Program-made: the position numbers and the translations under genes | Notes under the pieces: generated by a model | The model's input: the letters and a program-made list of their open reading frames with translations, nothing else | Databases searched by the model: none | Told to the model about the DNA's origin: nothing | Shown: positions 34,453 through 42,712 of the stretch, one piece after another | Layout of the letters: each line of letters begins with the position of its first letter | Position numbering within the stretch: the stretch's first letter is position 1 | From: Pseudonocardia humida | GTDB lineage: Bacteria; Actinomycetota; Actinomycetes; Mycobacteriales; Pseudonocardiaceae | Direction: 5' to 3' | Assembly: GCF_023898865.1 (NCBI RefSeq) | Contig: NZ_JAGSOV010000079.1 | Span: 1-64,000, forward strand | Length of the DNA stretch: 64,000 nt

Positions 34453-34779
34453 TTGAGTTCCACCGAAGGGCCCGCCGATACGTCGGGCCTGACCAGGGAC
34501 GAGGTCGCGCACCTCGCCCGGTTGGCCCGGCTCGCCGTCACCGACGACGAGCTCGACGTGCTCGCGGGCCAGCTCGAGGTCATCCTCGGCGCGGTCGCCA
34601 GCGTCGGCGAGGTCGCCGCCGACGACATCCCGCCCATGTCCCACGCCGTGCCGCTGGAGAACGTGTTCCGCGCCGACGAGCGCCGCCCCGGCCTGAGCCA
34701 GCAGCAGGCGCTGGCCGGCGCGCCCGCCGCCGAGGACGGGCGCTTCCGGGTCCCGCGGATCCTGGGCGAGGAGGCGTGA
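34453..34779 (+). CDS. gatC: Asp/Glu-tRNA amidotransferase subunit C
   Basis: A 108-residue GatC, the small subunit that steadies GatA and GatB. The segment DEVAHLARLARLAVTDDELD and the C-terminal half LENVFRADERRPGLSQQQAL are typical. The start is a TTG at 34453, decided by GGAGG six bases upstream; a longer ATG at 34378 would add a Pro/Ser-rich stretch. The stop overlaps gatA (ATGA). Preceded by a 295-base gap shared with the ACT gene, where TAGACT at 34355 may be a -10. Confidence 0.9.
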   Translation: MSSTEGPADTSGLTRDEVAHLARLARLAVTDDELDVLAGQLEVILGAVASVGEVAADDIPPMSHAVPLENVFRADERRPGLSQQQALAGAPAAEDGRFRVPRILGEEA

Positions 34780-36278
34780 TGGACGAGCTGACCAGGCTGA
34801 CCGCGGCCGAGCTGGCCGAGAGGATCCGCACCCGCGAGGTCTCCGCCGTCGAGGTGACCCGCGCCCATCTGGACCGGATCGCCGCCGTCGACGACACGGT
34901 CCACGCGTTCCTGCACGTGGCGGGGGAGTCCGCGCTGGAGTCCGCCTCGCTGGTGGACGCCTCGCTGGACGCCGGCACCGCGCCGGCGTCCCCGCTGGCC
35001 GGGGTGCCGCTGGCGCTCAAGGACGTGTTCACCACCACGGACATGCCCACCACGGCCGGGTCCAGGATCCTCGAGGGGTGGCGCCCGCCCTACGACGCCA
35101 CGGTCACCTCCCGGCTGCGGGCGGCCGGGATCACGATCCTGGGCAAGACCAACATGGACGAGTTCGCCATGGGCTCGTCCACCGAGTACTCGGCCTACGG
35201 GCCCACCCGCAACCCGTGGGACACCGCCCGCGTGCCCGGCGGGTCCGGCGGGGGATCGGCCGCGTCCCTGGCCGCGTTCGAGGCCCCGCTGGCCATCGGC
35301 ACCGACACCGGCGGCTCGATCCGCCAGCCGGCCGCGTTCACCGGCACCGTCGGCGTCAAGCCCACCTACGGCGGCGTCTCCCGCTACGGGCTGATCGCCT
35401 GCGCGTCCTCGCTCGACCAGGCCGGCCCGTGCGCGCGCACCGTGCTCGACGCGGCCCTGCTGCACGAGGTCATCGGCGGCTACGACCCGATGGACTCCAC
35501 CTCGATCGACGCCCCGGTGCCCTCGGTCGTGGAGGCCGCCCGGTCGGGCGCCACCGGCGACCTGACCGGCGTGCGGGTCGGCGTCGTGCGGGAGATGGGC
35601 GGCGAGGGCTACCAGCCCGGCGTGCAGGCGTCCTACGAGGCCGCGCTGCGCCGGCTGGAGAAGCTGGGTGCCGAGCTGGTCGAGGTCAGCTGCCCGCACT
35701 TCCAGTACGGCATGGCCGCGTACTACCTGATCCTGCCCAGCGAGGTCTCGTCCAACCTGGCCCGCTTCGACGCGATGCGCTACGGCCTGCGCGTCGACTC
35801 CGGCGCCGGCGCCGAGGAGGTCATGGCGGCCACCCGCGAGGCCGGGTTCGGCCCCGAGGTCAAGCGCCGGATCATCCTGGGCACCTACGCGCTGTCCGCC
35901 GGCTACTACGACGCCTACTACGGCCAGGCGCAGAAGGTCCGCACGCTCATCGCGCGCGACTTCGCCGCCGCCTACGCCAAGGCCGACGTGCTCGTCTCGC
36001 CCACGACCCCGACGACCGCCTTCCCCATCGGGGAGAAGGTCGACGACCCGCTGGCCATGTACCTCAACGACCTGGCCACCATCCCGACCAACCTGGCCGG
36101 CACGGCCGGCATCTCGGTGCCCACCGGCCTGGCCGACGGGCTCCCGGTCGGGCTGCAGGTCATGGCGCCCGCCCTCGGCGAGGCCGCGATGTACCGGGTG
36201 GCCGCGGCCTACGAGGCCGCGCGCGACGCCGAGGACGGCGGCCCGCTGATCCACCGCGTTCCGGAGGTGACCGCATGA
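34779..36278 (+). CDS. gatA: Asp/Glu-tRNA amidotransferase subunit A
   Basis: A 499-residue amidase that frees ammonia from glutamine for tRNA-bound Glu or Asp. The catalytic triad is K81 (VPLALKDVFTT), S156 (PGGSGGGSAAS, the cis-serine) and S180 (TDTGGSIRQPAAF), with the spacing of known GatA proteins. The ATG at 34779 overlaps the stop of gatC. The stop overlaps the ATG of a 77-bp spacer unit ahead of gatB. In M. tuberculosis pfkA lies here; it is absent. Confidence 0.96.
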   Translation: MDELTRLTAAELAERIRTREVSAVEVTRAHLDRIAAVDDTVHAFLHVAGESALESASLVDASLDAGTAPASPLAGVPLALKDVFTTTDMPTTAGSRILEGWRPPYDATVTSRLRAAGITILGKTNMDEFAMGSSTEYSAYGPTRNPWDTARVPGGSGGGSAASLAAFEAPLAIGTDTGGSIRQPAAFTGTVGVKPTYGGVSRYGLIACASSLDQAGPCARTVLDAALLHEVIGGYDPMDSTSIDAPVPSVVEAARSGATGDLTGVRVGVVREMGGEGYQPGVQASYEAALRRLEKLGAELVEVSCPHFQYGMAAYYLILPSEVSSNLARFDAMRYGLRVDSGAGAEEVMAATREAGFGPEVKRRIILGTYALSAGYYDAYYGQAQKVRTLIARDFAAAYAKADVLVSPTTPTTAFPIGEKVDDPLAMYLNDLATIPTNLAGTAGISVPTGLADGLPVGLQVMAPALGEAAMYRVAAAYEAARDAEDGGPLIHRVPEVTA

Positions 36279-36351
36279 GCGAGCTCGCGAGCGAATCATC
36301 GACACAGCGCCCTTTGCGCGAAGCGCCGACCGAGCGAAGCGAGGGAGAGCG
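36275..36351 (+). repeat. 77-bp MIRU-like unit joining gatA to gatB
   Basis: The gatA stop overlaps an ATG at 36275 that opens a 26-codon frame, whose stop (36353-36355) overlaps the gatB ATG at 36352. The unit from ATG to ATG is 77 bp. Its base content (GCGAGCGAATCATCG, CGAGCGAAGCGAGGG) is unlike the neighbouring coding regions. It resembles mycobacterial interspersed repetitive units (MIRU) by size and by ATGA junctions at both ends. The 26-residue peptide, starting MSELASESSTQR, may be translated and keeps coupling intact. Confidence 0.65.
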
Positions 36352-37848
36352 ATGAGTGCTCCTACGCTCGTGGACTTCGACGAGGTCGTCGAGCGCTTCG
36401 ACCCGACGCTCGGGCTCGAGGTGCACGTCGAGCTCAACACCAACACCAAGATGTTCTGCGGCTGCCCGACCGAGTTCGGCGCCGAGCCCAACACCCAGGT
36501 CTGCCCGGTGTGCCTGGGCCTGCCCGGGGCGCTGCCGGTGGTCAACCGCACCGCGGTGGAGTCGGCCATCCGCATCGGCCTGGCGCTGAACTGCTCGATC
36601 GCCCCGTGGGGCCGGTTCGCTCGGAAGAACTACTTCTACCCGGACATGCCGAAGAACTTCCAGACCTCCCAGTACGACGAGCCGATCGCCGTCGACGGCT
36701 GGCTCGACGTCGAGCTGGAGGACGGCAGCACCGTGCGGGTGGAGATCGAGCGCGCCCACATGGAGGAGGACACCGGCAAGTCGCTGCACGTCGGCGGGGC
36801 CACCGGGCGCATCCACGGCGCCGAGTACTCCCTGCTGGACTACAACCGGGCCGGCGTGCCGCTGATCGAGATCGTCACCAAGACGATCCCGGGCACCGGG
36901 GCCCGCGCGCCCGAGGTCGCCCGCGCCTACGTCACCGCCCTGCGCGACCTGCTGCGCGCGCTCGGCGTCTCCGACGTGCGCATGGAGCAGGGCTCGCTGC
37001 GCTGCGACGTCAACCTGTCGCTGGCCCCGAAGGGCTCCGGCGAGCTGGGCACCCGCACCGAGACCAAGAACGTCAACTCGCTGCGCTCGGTCGAGCGGGC
37101 CGTCCGCCACGAGATGTCCCGGCAGGCCGGGGTGCTGCTGGACGGCGGCGCGATCGTCCAGGAGACCCGGCACTTCGAGGAGCAGGGCGGCACCACCCGC
37201 GCCGGGCGGCGCAAGGAGACCTCGGAGGACTACCGCTACTTCCCCGAGCCCGACCTGACCCCGATCGCGCCGTCCGCGGCGTGGGTCGAGGAGCTGCGCG
37301 CCACCCTCCCCGAGCTGCCGTGGGAGCGCCGCAGGCGGATCACCGGCGAGTGGGGGCTGTCCCCGGAGGAGCTGCGCGACCTGGTCAACGCGGGCGCCCT
37401 CGACCTGGTCGAGGCCACGGTCGCCGCCGGCGCCCCCGCGGGTGAGGCCCGCTCCTGGTGGGTCGCCTACCTGTCCCAGCAGGCCAACACCCGGGGCGTC
37501 GAGCTGGCCGCCCTGCCGATCACCCCCGAGCAGGTCGCCCGGGTGATCGCGCTGGTCGGCTCCGGGGAGCTGAACAACAAGCTCGCCCGCCAGGTCGTCG
37601 ACGGCGTCCTGGCCGGCGAGGGCTCGCCCGACGACGTCGTCGCCGCCCGCGGCCTGGTCGTCGTCTCCGACGAGGGCGCCCTCGTCGCCGCCGTCGACGA
37701 GGCCCTCGCCGCCCAGCCCGACGTCGTGGAGAAGATCCGCGGCGGCAAGGTCCAGGCCGCGGGCGCGATCGTCGGCGCGGTCATGAAGGCCACCGGCGGC
37801 AAGGCCGACGCCAAGCGGGTCCGCGAGCTGATCCTGGAGCGGGCGTAG
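36352..37848 (+). CDS. gatB: Asp/Glu-tRNA amidotransferase subunit B
   Basis: A 498-residue GatB that binds tRNA and activates the Glu/Asp carboxyl. LGLEVHVELNTNTKMFCGCP holds the Zn/Mg region with the two cysteines, and later VCPVCLGLPG supplies two more. The kinase-like core has FFYPDMPKNFQ-type YFYPDMPKNFQTSQYD. A tail domain (YqeY-like) starts near residue 330. Length is normal. The ATG at 36352 overlaps the small spacer frame. A 13-base G-run and a family C hairpin follow the stop. Confidence 0.95.
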   Translation: MSAPTLVDFDEVVERFDPTLGLEVHVELNTNTKMFCGCPTEFGAEPNTQVCPVCLGLPGALPVVNRTAVESAIRIGLALNCSIAPWGRFARKNYFYPDMPKNFQTSQYDEPIAVDGWLDVELEDGSTVRVEIERAHMEEDTGKSLHVGGATGRIHGAEYSLLDYNRAGVPLIEIVTKTIPGTGARAPEVARAYVTALRDLLRALGVSDVRMEQGSLRCDVNLSLAPKGSGELGTRTETKNVNSLRSVERAVRHEMSRQAGVLLDGGAIVQETRHFEEQGGTTRAGRRKETSEDYRYFPEPDLTPIAPSAAWVEELRATLPELPWERRRRITGEWGLSPEELRDLVNAGALDLVEATVAAGAPAGEARSWWVAYLSQQANTRGVELAALPITPEQVARVIALVGSGELNNKLARQVVDGVLAGEGSPDDVVAARGLVVVSDEGALVAAVDEALAAQPDVVEKIRGGKVQAAGAIVGAVMKATGGKADAKRVRELILERA

Positions 37849-37854
37849 GAAGTC

Positions 37855-37867
37855 GGGGGGGGGGGGG
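37855..37867. other. Run of 13 G in the gap behind gatB
   Basis: Thirteen consecutive G, soon followed by GGGGGG and GG, seven bases past the gatB stop. The 478-base gap 37849-38326 also holds two family C hairpins and a minus-strand gene remnant. Possible G-quadruplex or a hard-to-sequence tract. Confidence 0.6.
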
Positions 37868-37902
37868 CCGGGGGGTGGCCCGTGGGGCACACCACACCAC
37901 CG

Positions 37903-37944
37903 CGTGAGTGGAGAACAGGGTCGTAGCCCTGTTCTCCACTCACG
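37903..37944. repeat. Family C hairpin, copy 1
   Basis: Perfect stem CGTGAGTGGAGAACAGGG against its complement, with a TCGTAG-type short loop, 55 bases past the gatB stop. A related copy lies 330 bases further on, and a remnant coding region lies between them. Confidence 0.9.
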
Positions 37945-37984
37945 ACCCGGGCAGCGGCCGCACCGGGTGGGAACGCCCTCCCAT

Positions 37985-38202
37985 CCCCAGCGCGGGAGCA
38001 CCGTGACGACCTCCGCGGCGCCCGTGCACACGCTGCGGCCGGGGTGTTGCCACCACCCGGCGGTGACCTGGGCCGACACGGCGTCAGCGGTGAACCCGCA
38101 CTGCAGGGCCTGCTTGAGCGTGACCGCTCCGGACCGCCGCTGGCAGATCCGTCGCCACGTGCTCGTCCGCTCGACCGGCAGGGCGGCGGGCACCGCTCGC
38201 AT
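37985..38202 (-). pseudogene. Remnant of an AbiEi-like/DUF559 N-terminal domain
   Basis: From ATG 38202 the minus-strand frame gives about 70 residues with RRSGAVTLKQALQCGFTADA then TAGWWQHPGRSVCTG. This matches the N-terminal winged-helix of AbiEi-like proteins, where a similar QALxxGFT...W-x-x-x-RGVY pattern occurs; the same domain opens the intact gene at 52603-53568. The remaining 250 residues of such a protein are missing and the frame passes into unrelated sequence through the family C hairpin. It is bracketed by hairpins at 37903 and 38275. I read it as a truncated gene, not a working one. Confidence 0.5.
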
Positions 38203-38274
38203 CGAGGAAGGGATGCGCAACAGTGGAGGCGAGCCCACCGCGGTTGGTGCCGAGATCTGGATCTGTGGATAACC

Positions 38275-38320
38275 GTCGTGAGTGGGAAACCGGGTCAGAG
38301 CACCGTTCTCCACTCACGAC
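38275..38320. repeat. Family C hairpin, copy 2
   Basis: Arms GTCGTGAGTGG and CCACTCACGAC are perfect; the inner arms are imperfect. It ends seven bases beyond the lipoprotein stop codon at 38327, so it also sits in terminator position for that gene. Confidence 0.8.
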
Positions 38321-38326
38321 CTGGGA

Positions 38327-39466
38327 TCAAGCCCGGCTCTCGCCGCCGCCGGAGGGAGGTTGGATGCGGATGACGCGGTCGTCGGCGGGGACGGGGTTGC
38401 CGCCGTCCTTGTTGACCGTGCCCAGCCACAGGAGCCCGTCCGGGGCGAGGGCGGCGGCCCAGAGCCGGCCGTAGGTGCCCCGCAGGATCGTCTCCGGGGC
38501 GCCGGTGAAGGCGCCGTTGTCCGAGGGGCGCAGCACGAACAACGAGGCCGCGTTCACCTGGGCGATCGTCACGACCCCGGGTTGGGCCATGCAGCCGGCG
38601 ACGCCGGGGCGGTCGGGCCAGGTCCAGGCGGGGGCCGGGAGCGGGCCGGGCACCAGCAGGTGCAGCACGTCCTGGGTGGCGGTGCGGTCGGTGACCCAGG
38701 TCATCGTGGTGGCCGGGTCGGTGCAGATGCCGCCGGGGGCCCGCACTCCGGAGCTCAGCACGGGCGAGGCCGGGTCGGGGTTGCCGCGGGCCGGTCGGCC
38801 GAGGGTGTCGATCCGCAGCACCTTGCCGGCCAGTGAGGCGGGGTCGGCCGGGCGGCCGGCGTCGCCGGTGGCCACCAGCAGCGAGCCGTCCACGTCGACG
38901 CTCAGCGCCCCCATGTTGTTCGTCGCGCCGCGCGGGATGCCGGTGAGCACCGGCTTGGGCGGCTCACCGGCGGCGATCCGCACGACCCGGTTGTCGGTGG
39001 GGGTGGTCACGTAGGCGTAGAGCAGCTGGTCCTCGACGTAGGACGGGGAGAGCACGAGCCCGGTCAGCCCGCCGCCGCCGCTCGTGTCGGTGGGGACCGT
39101 GGTGACCAGCACCGGGGCGACGCCGCGGCGCACCTGCAGGACGCGGCCGGTGGCGCGCTCCGCGACCAGTGCGGTGACGCTGTCGGGCAGGACCGCGATC
39201 GCGCCCACCGGGTTCAGGCAGGTGGCGACGACCTGCGGATCGGGGTCGACGCAGCCCGACGGCGGCTGCGGGGCCCCGCTGGGGCCGGGCGCGCTCTGCG
39301 GCGGCTGCTGGGGGCTCGGCGGGTTCGGGGTGGGCACCAGCGGCGGGCCGCCGAGCTCGCCGCTGCCCTCGACCTTGTCGCGCCACTCCCGCGGCCCGGA
39401 GTCGGGGAACTCGGCGCACCCGGCGAGCAGCACGCCCAACGCGGCCGCCGCGAGCGCGCGCCGCAT
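38327..39466 (-). CDS. LppZ-like lipoprotein, PQQ sugar dehydrogenase fold
   Basis: A 379-residue lipoprotein. The signal peptide is MRRALAAAALGVLLAGC with lipobox Cys at residue 17. A Pro-rich spacer (residues 40-70) follows, then a beta-propeller related to soluble glucose/sorbosone dehydrogenases: VGAIAVLPDSVTALVAERAT, GALSVDVDGSLLVATGDAG, LAGKVLRIDTLGRP. A binding role or unknown dehydrogenase activity is possible. In M. tuberculosis, LppZ lies near gatB as here. The ATG at 39466 is the best start. Confidence 0.85.
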   Translation of the reverse strand: MRRALAAAALGVLLAGCAEFPDSGPREWRDKVEGSGELGGPPLVPTPNPPSPQQPPQSAPGPSGAPQPPSGCVDPDPQVVATCLNPVGAIAVLPDSVTALVAERATGRVLQVRRGVAPVLVTTVPTDTSGGGGLTGLVLSPSYVEDQLLYAYVTTPTDNRVVRIAAGEPPKPVLTGIPRGATNNMGALSVDVDGSLLVATGDAGRPADPASLAGKVLRIDTLGRPARGNPDPASPVLSSGVRAPGGICTDPATTMTWVTDRTATQDVLHLLVPGPLPAPAWTWPDRPGVAGCMAQPGVVTIAQVNAASLFVLRPSDNGAFTGAPETILRGTYGRLWAAALAPDGLLWLGTVNKDGGNPVPADDRVIRIQPPSGGGESRA

Positions 39467-39530
39467 CCGTCCTGCCACGGTCGCCAGGTTAGGCGCGGCC
39501 GAGTGAGCGGCCGGTGAGTACGGTCGGCCC

Positions 39531-40462
39531 GTGGTCGACATCGGTGTCCTGGTCCCGCACGAGGAGGGGGTCGGGCCGCTGGCCGCGGTTCCCGGCCTCG
39601 CGCCGCTGGTGTACGACCCGGCCGCCGCGGCGCGACCGGCGAGCTCCCCGACGGAGCGGACGCCGCGCAGGTGTTCGTCCCGCCGTTCCAGAGCCCCGAC
39701 GAGCTGGTCGCGCCGGCCGGGCGGCTGCCGGGGCTGCGGCTGGTGCAGCTGCTCAGCGCCGGGGCGGACCGCTGGATCGGCAGGCTGCCCGAGGGCGTCC
39801 TGCTCTCGGACTGCCGCGGGGCGCACAGCGGGGCGACCGCCGAGTGGGTCGTGGCCGCCCTGCTGTCGGTGTACCGGCACTTCCCGCGCTTCGCGGCCGC
39901 CCAGGCGCGGGCCCGGTGGGACTACAGCCGGACCGAGGAGCTGGCGGGCAAACGGATCCTCATCGTCGGTGCCGGTGACGTCGCCGAGCACGCGGTGCGC
40001 AGGTTGGAGCCGTTCGAGGTGACGACGGCGCTGGTCGCGAGCCGGCCGAGGGCCGGGGTGCACGGCATCGACGAGGTGCACGACCTGCTGCCGGGCTTCG
40101 ACGCCTGCGTCCTGCTCGTCCCGCTGACCGACGCCACCCGCGGCCTGGTCGACGCCCGGTTCCTGGCCGCGATGCCCGACGGCGCGCTGCTGGTCAACGC
40201 GGCCCGCGGGCCCGTGGTCGACACCGACGCGCTCACCGCCGAACTGGTCGCCGGACGGCTGCGGGCCGCGCTCGACGTCACCGATCCGGAGCCGCTGCCG
40301 GCCGGGCACCCGCTGTGGACGGCGCCGGGTCTGCTGCTGACCCCGCACGTGGGCGGCGCCGTGCCGCTCGCGCTGGGTAGGGCCTACCGGGTGGCCGCCG
40401 GGCAGCTGGCCCACTTCGCCTGCGGGGGCATGCCCCCCAACCTGGTGCAGAACGGCTACTGA
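39531..40462 (+). pseudogene. D-isomer-specific 2-hydroxyacid dehydrogenase with a frameshift
   Basis: The C-terminal 270 residues are a good NAD-dependent dehydrogenase: ILIVGAGDVAEHAVRRL (cofactor loop), VNAARGPVVDTDAL (Arg), DVTDPEPLPAG (Glu) and LTPHVGGAVP (His). The N-terminal start, VVDIGVLVPHEEGVGPLAAV from GTG 39531, is in another frame. The frames meet around 39630-39640 in a GC-rich tract, and one missing base would restore a single 310-residue protein. Either a recent mutation or a sequence error. If intact it would reduce a 2-keto acid; substrate unknown. Confidence 0.75.
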
Positions 40463-40555
40463 ACCGGTCCGATCCCGGCGCGGTGGGCTCCGGCAGCGCT
40501 ATCGTCCGAGCATGGGGGCAGGCAGCGCGAGCACGAGCGATCCGGGGGCGTCGTC

Positions 40556-41167
40556 ATGAGCAGCACCGGCCAGACCCGTCCGTTCGACATCGGTTCGCTC
40601 GGCGGTGCCGAACCGCCGGTGATCCCCGACCGCGACCGCGCCGACGGGCGCCGCCCGGTCGCCTGGAACGGTAGCGCCGACATCGGGCTGCTGGTGCTGC
40701 GGTTCGTCATCGGCGGGTTGTTCTTCGCCCACGGCGCGCAGAAGGTCATCGGGATGTGGGGCGGGCTCGGGCCTGCCGCCACCGCGGAGAACCTGCGCGG
40801 CTACGGGTTCGTCGCTCAGGCCGACGCGCTCGCCTGGGCGCTCGGCATCGCGGAGATGGCCGCCGGGGCGTTCGTCGTGCTCGGGTTGCTCACGCCGTTG
40901 GCCGCGGCCGGGCTGGTGTCCATCAAGATCGTCGCGGTGGCGGTCAAGTGGGGCACCGTGCCGCTGTACGCGGCCGCGGCCCCGGACGCGCTGGAGATCG
41001 ACCTGCTGCTCGGCGGTGGTGCGCTGGCGCTGCTGTTCACCGGGGCCGGGCGCGTCGCGCTCGACCGCGGCCGCACCTGGCAGCGCCGGCCGCTGCCCTA
41101 CTCCTGGCTCTGCCTGGTGATCGCGGTCGGGATCGCGGCGGTGGTGTACTACCTGCTTCGCGGGTGA
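40556..41167 (+). CDS. DoxX-family membrane protein (Rv3005c-like)
   Basis: A 203-residue integral membrane protein with four helices (near residues 42-62, 93-118, 122-150 and 170-200), and the family segment FFAHGAQKVIGMWGG after the first helix. DoxX proteins act in redox and thiol stress in mycobacteria; here that is inference. The N-terminus is a 38-residue hydrophilic extension. The stop overlaps the GTG of the next gene. Same place as in M. tuberculosis. Confidence 0.85.
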   Translation: MSSTGQTRPFDIGSLGGAEPPVIPDRDRADGRRPVAWNGSADIGLLVLRFVIGGLFFAHGAQKVIGMWGGLGPAATAENLRGYGFVAQADALAWALGIAEMAAGAFVVLGLLTPLAAAGLVSIKIVAVAVKWGTVPLYAAAAPDALEIDLLLGGGALALLFTGAGRVALDRGRTWQRRPLPYSWLCLVIAVGIAAVVYYLLRG

Positions 41168-42027
41168 GCGCGCCGGCCCCGCCGGCCGACGGGGCGTGGC
41201 TGCCCGCCGTGCGGCGGTGGGCGGGCGGGCCGGTCGTCGTACGGGGTCGCCACCGGCTGGCCGGCGGGTTCGTCGCCGACGCGGTGCAGCGGGTCGACCT
41301 CGAGTCCGCCGGGCGCGTGCTGGCCGTCGTGGTCAAGGCGGCGGGGCCCGTCGAGGTCGCCGCCATGCGCGCCCTCGACGAGGTGCGCGGGGTCGCGCGG
41401 CCCCGGCTGCTGGCCGCCGGTCCGGACTGGATCGTCACGCCGTTCTACCCGGGCAGCCCGCCCGCCGACGACGAGCCGGTGGACGACGAGGTGTTCGCCA
41501 CCCTGGCCCGGGTGCACGCGCACTGGGCCGGGCGCCTCCCGCCCGGTGTCCCGGTCGTCGACGCGGCGTGGTGGGCGGGGCTGTGCGACCACATCGTGAT
41601 CGCCGTGCGGAGCGGGTCGGCCCGCACCGGCGACGCCCGGTTCGTCGACACCGCCCGGGCCCTGCAGCGCTGGCGCGACGACCGGCGGGTGGCCGCCGCG
41701 TTGGAGGCGCTACCACGCACCCTCGTCCACGGCGACCCCCACCGCGGCAACCTGCTGGCCGGTCCGGACGGCACCGTGATCATCGACTGGGGCAACGCCC
41801 GGGCCGCTCCCGCCGGCCTCGACCTCGCCGTTCTGGACGCGCAGGGCGCCGCCACGCCCGCCGCCTATACCGCGACCCGCAGCGCCCCCGGCCCGCTCGA
41901 GTCGGCCTGGGCCACGCTGCAGGTGCACGTCCAGTACATGGGCTTCGCCGCCGAGCACCTCGGTCCCGCCCGGGTGGCGGAGATGGCCGCCACCGCCTCC
42001 GCCGCTCTCGTTCGCCTGGGGTGGTGA
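41164..42027 (+). CDS. APH-type phosphotransferase
   Basis: A 287-residue kinase-fold protein. The catalytic loop is LVHGDPHRGNLL (HGDxHxxN) and the metal-binding Asp is in VIIDWGNARA. VLAVVVKAAGPVE holds the ATP-binding lysine. Such proteins phosphorylate aminoglycosides, sugars or choline-like alcohols; which one is not evident, and no antibiotic genes are near. Overlaps DoxX by 4 bases (GTGA), so coupled to it. Confidence 0.82.
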   Translation: MSAPAPPADGAWLPAVRRWAGGPVVVRGRHRLAGGFVADAVQRVDLESAGRVLAVVVKAAGPVEVAAMRALDEVRGVARPRLLAAGPDWIVTPFYPGSPPADDEPVDDEVFATLARVHAHWAGRLPPGVPVVDAAWWAGLCDHIVIAVRSGSARTGDARFVDTARALQRWRDDRRVAAALEALPRTLVHGDPHRGNLLAGPDGTVIIDWGNARAAPAGLDLAVLDAQGAATPAAYTATRSAPGPLESAWATLQVHVQYMGFAAEHLGPARVAEMAATASAALVRLGW

Positions 42028-42054
42028 GCGGGTGTCCCGGCCGCTCGGCGCGGG

Positions 42055-42417
42055 TCACCAGCGGCTCTCCAGGTCGGCCACGAGCCGGCGCAGGTGGCGG
42101 GCGTCCCGGGGCGGGAGGACCGCGGCGACCGACAGCAGGTACGCCCGCAGCCGGGTCACCTCCGGGCAGCACTGCGGGTGGCCGCAGCCACTGCCCGGCT
42201 CGATCAGGCGGTGGAAGGGGTTGCGCAGGAGGTGCTCCCAGCTGCGCAGGGCCGTGCGCAGGCCGTACGGCCGCGGCTGGTCGCGGTGCAGGCGGGCGAG
42301 GGCGAGCGCGCCACGGGCGGAGAGCCAGTCGGGCGCCTCACCGCGGAGGAGCCCGTCGCCCTGGTCGCGTCGCAGCGGGGCGTCGGCGCGCACGCGCCCG
42401 GGTGGCCTGCGGCTCAT
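42055..42417 (-). CDS. Hypothetical 120-residue Cys-rich protein
   Basis: Starts MSRRPPGRVRADAPLRRDQG. The middle has a well-formed amphipathic region with HRLIEPGSGCGHPQCCPEV, where three cysteines and a His might bind zinc or iron, followed by helix YLLSVAAVLPPRDARHLRRL. The N-terminal part is basic. It converges on the phosphotransferase gene with 27 bases between stops. I do not recognise the family. Confidence 0.55.
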   Translation of the reverse strand: MSRRPPGRVRADAPLRRDQGDGLLRGEAPDWLSARGALALARLHRDQPRPYGLRTALRSWEHLLRNPFHRLIEPGSGCGHPQCCPEVTRLRAYLLSVAAVLPPRDARHLRRLVADLESRW

Positions 42418-42453
42418 CGGCCACCACCGGCCGCCGGTGGTGCGGCGCGCGCC

Positions 42454-42696
42454 TCAGCCGGCAGCCGTGGCCGACGTCGGACCGCCGCACCGCTCCTCGA
42501 CCGGGATCCGCCGCGCGCGCAGGGCCCGCGGCAGGCCGAGCGGCCACGTGTGCTCGCGCGCGATCCGCATCGCGACGAGGACCCCGCGGCCCGACCGCCG
42601 GTCCAGGTAGGGCCGCGGGACGAGCAGTGCCCAGTGCGGCGGGCGCGCCCGCGCCCGCGCGGCTCAGGCCGCATCGCCCTTTCGGTCGGTCGTCAT
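42454..42696 (-). pseudogene. Short frame behind ilvD, interrupted by an in-frame TGA
   Basis: From ATG 42696, 17 bases past the ilvD stop, ten codons lead to a TGA at 42664-42666. The same frame then stays open and coding-like for about 70 codons: PPHWALLVPRPYLDRRSGRG, then MRIAREHTWPLGLPRALRAR, ending at 42454. Either a broken small gene, or a shorter protein from the internal ATG at 42570. Aromatic and Arg content is even and third positions are GC-rich, so it is not obviously noise. Function unknown. Confidence 0.35.
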
Positions 42697-42712
42697 CCCG
42701 CCATGGTCGCAG

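Noticed and set aside
37849..38326. Insertion sequence between gatB and the lipoprotein
   Set aside because: The hairpins at both ends suggested one, but there is no transposase frame and no target-site duplication that I can see; the content is an AbiEi-like remnant.
40452..40480. Possible third family A copy (AACCGGTCC near 40462)
   Set aside because: Only a few core bases match; the flanking arms CCGTCGAGAACGA are absent.
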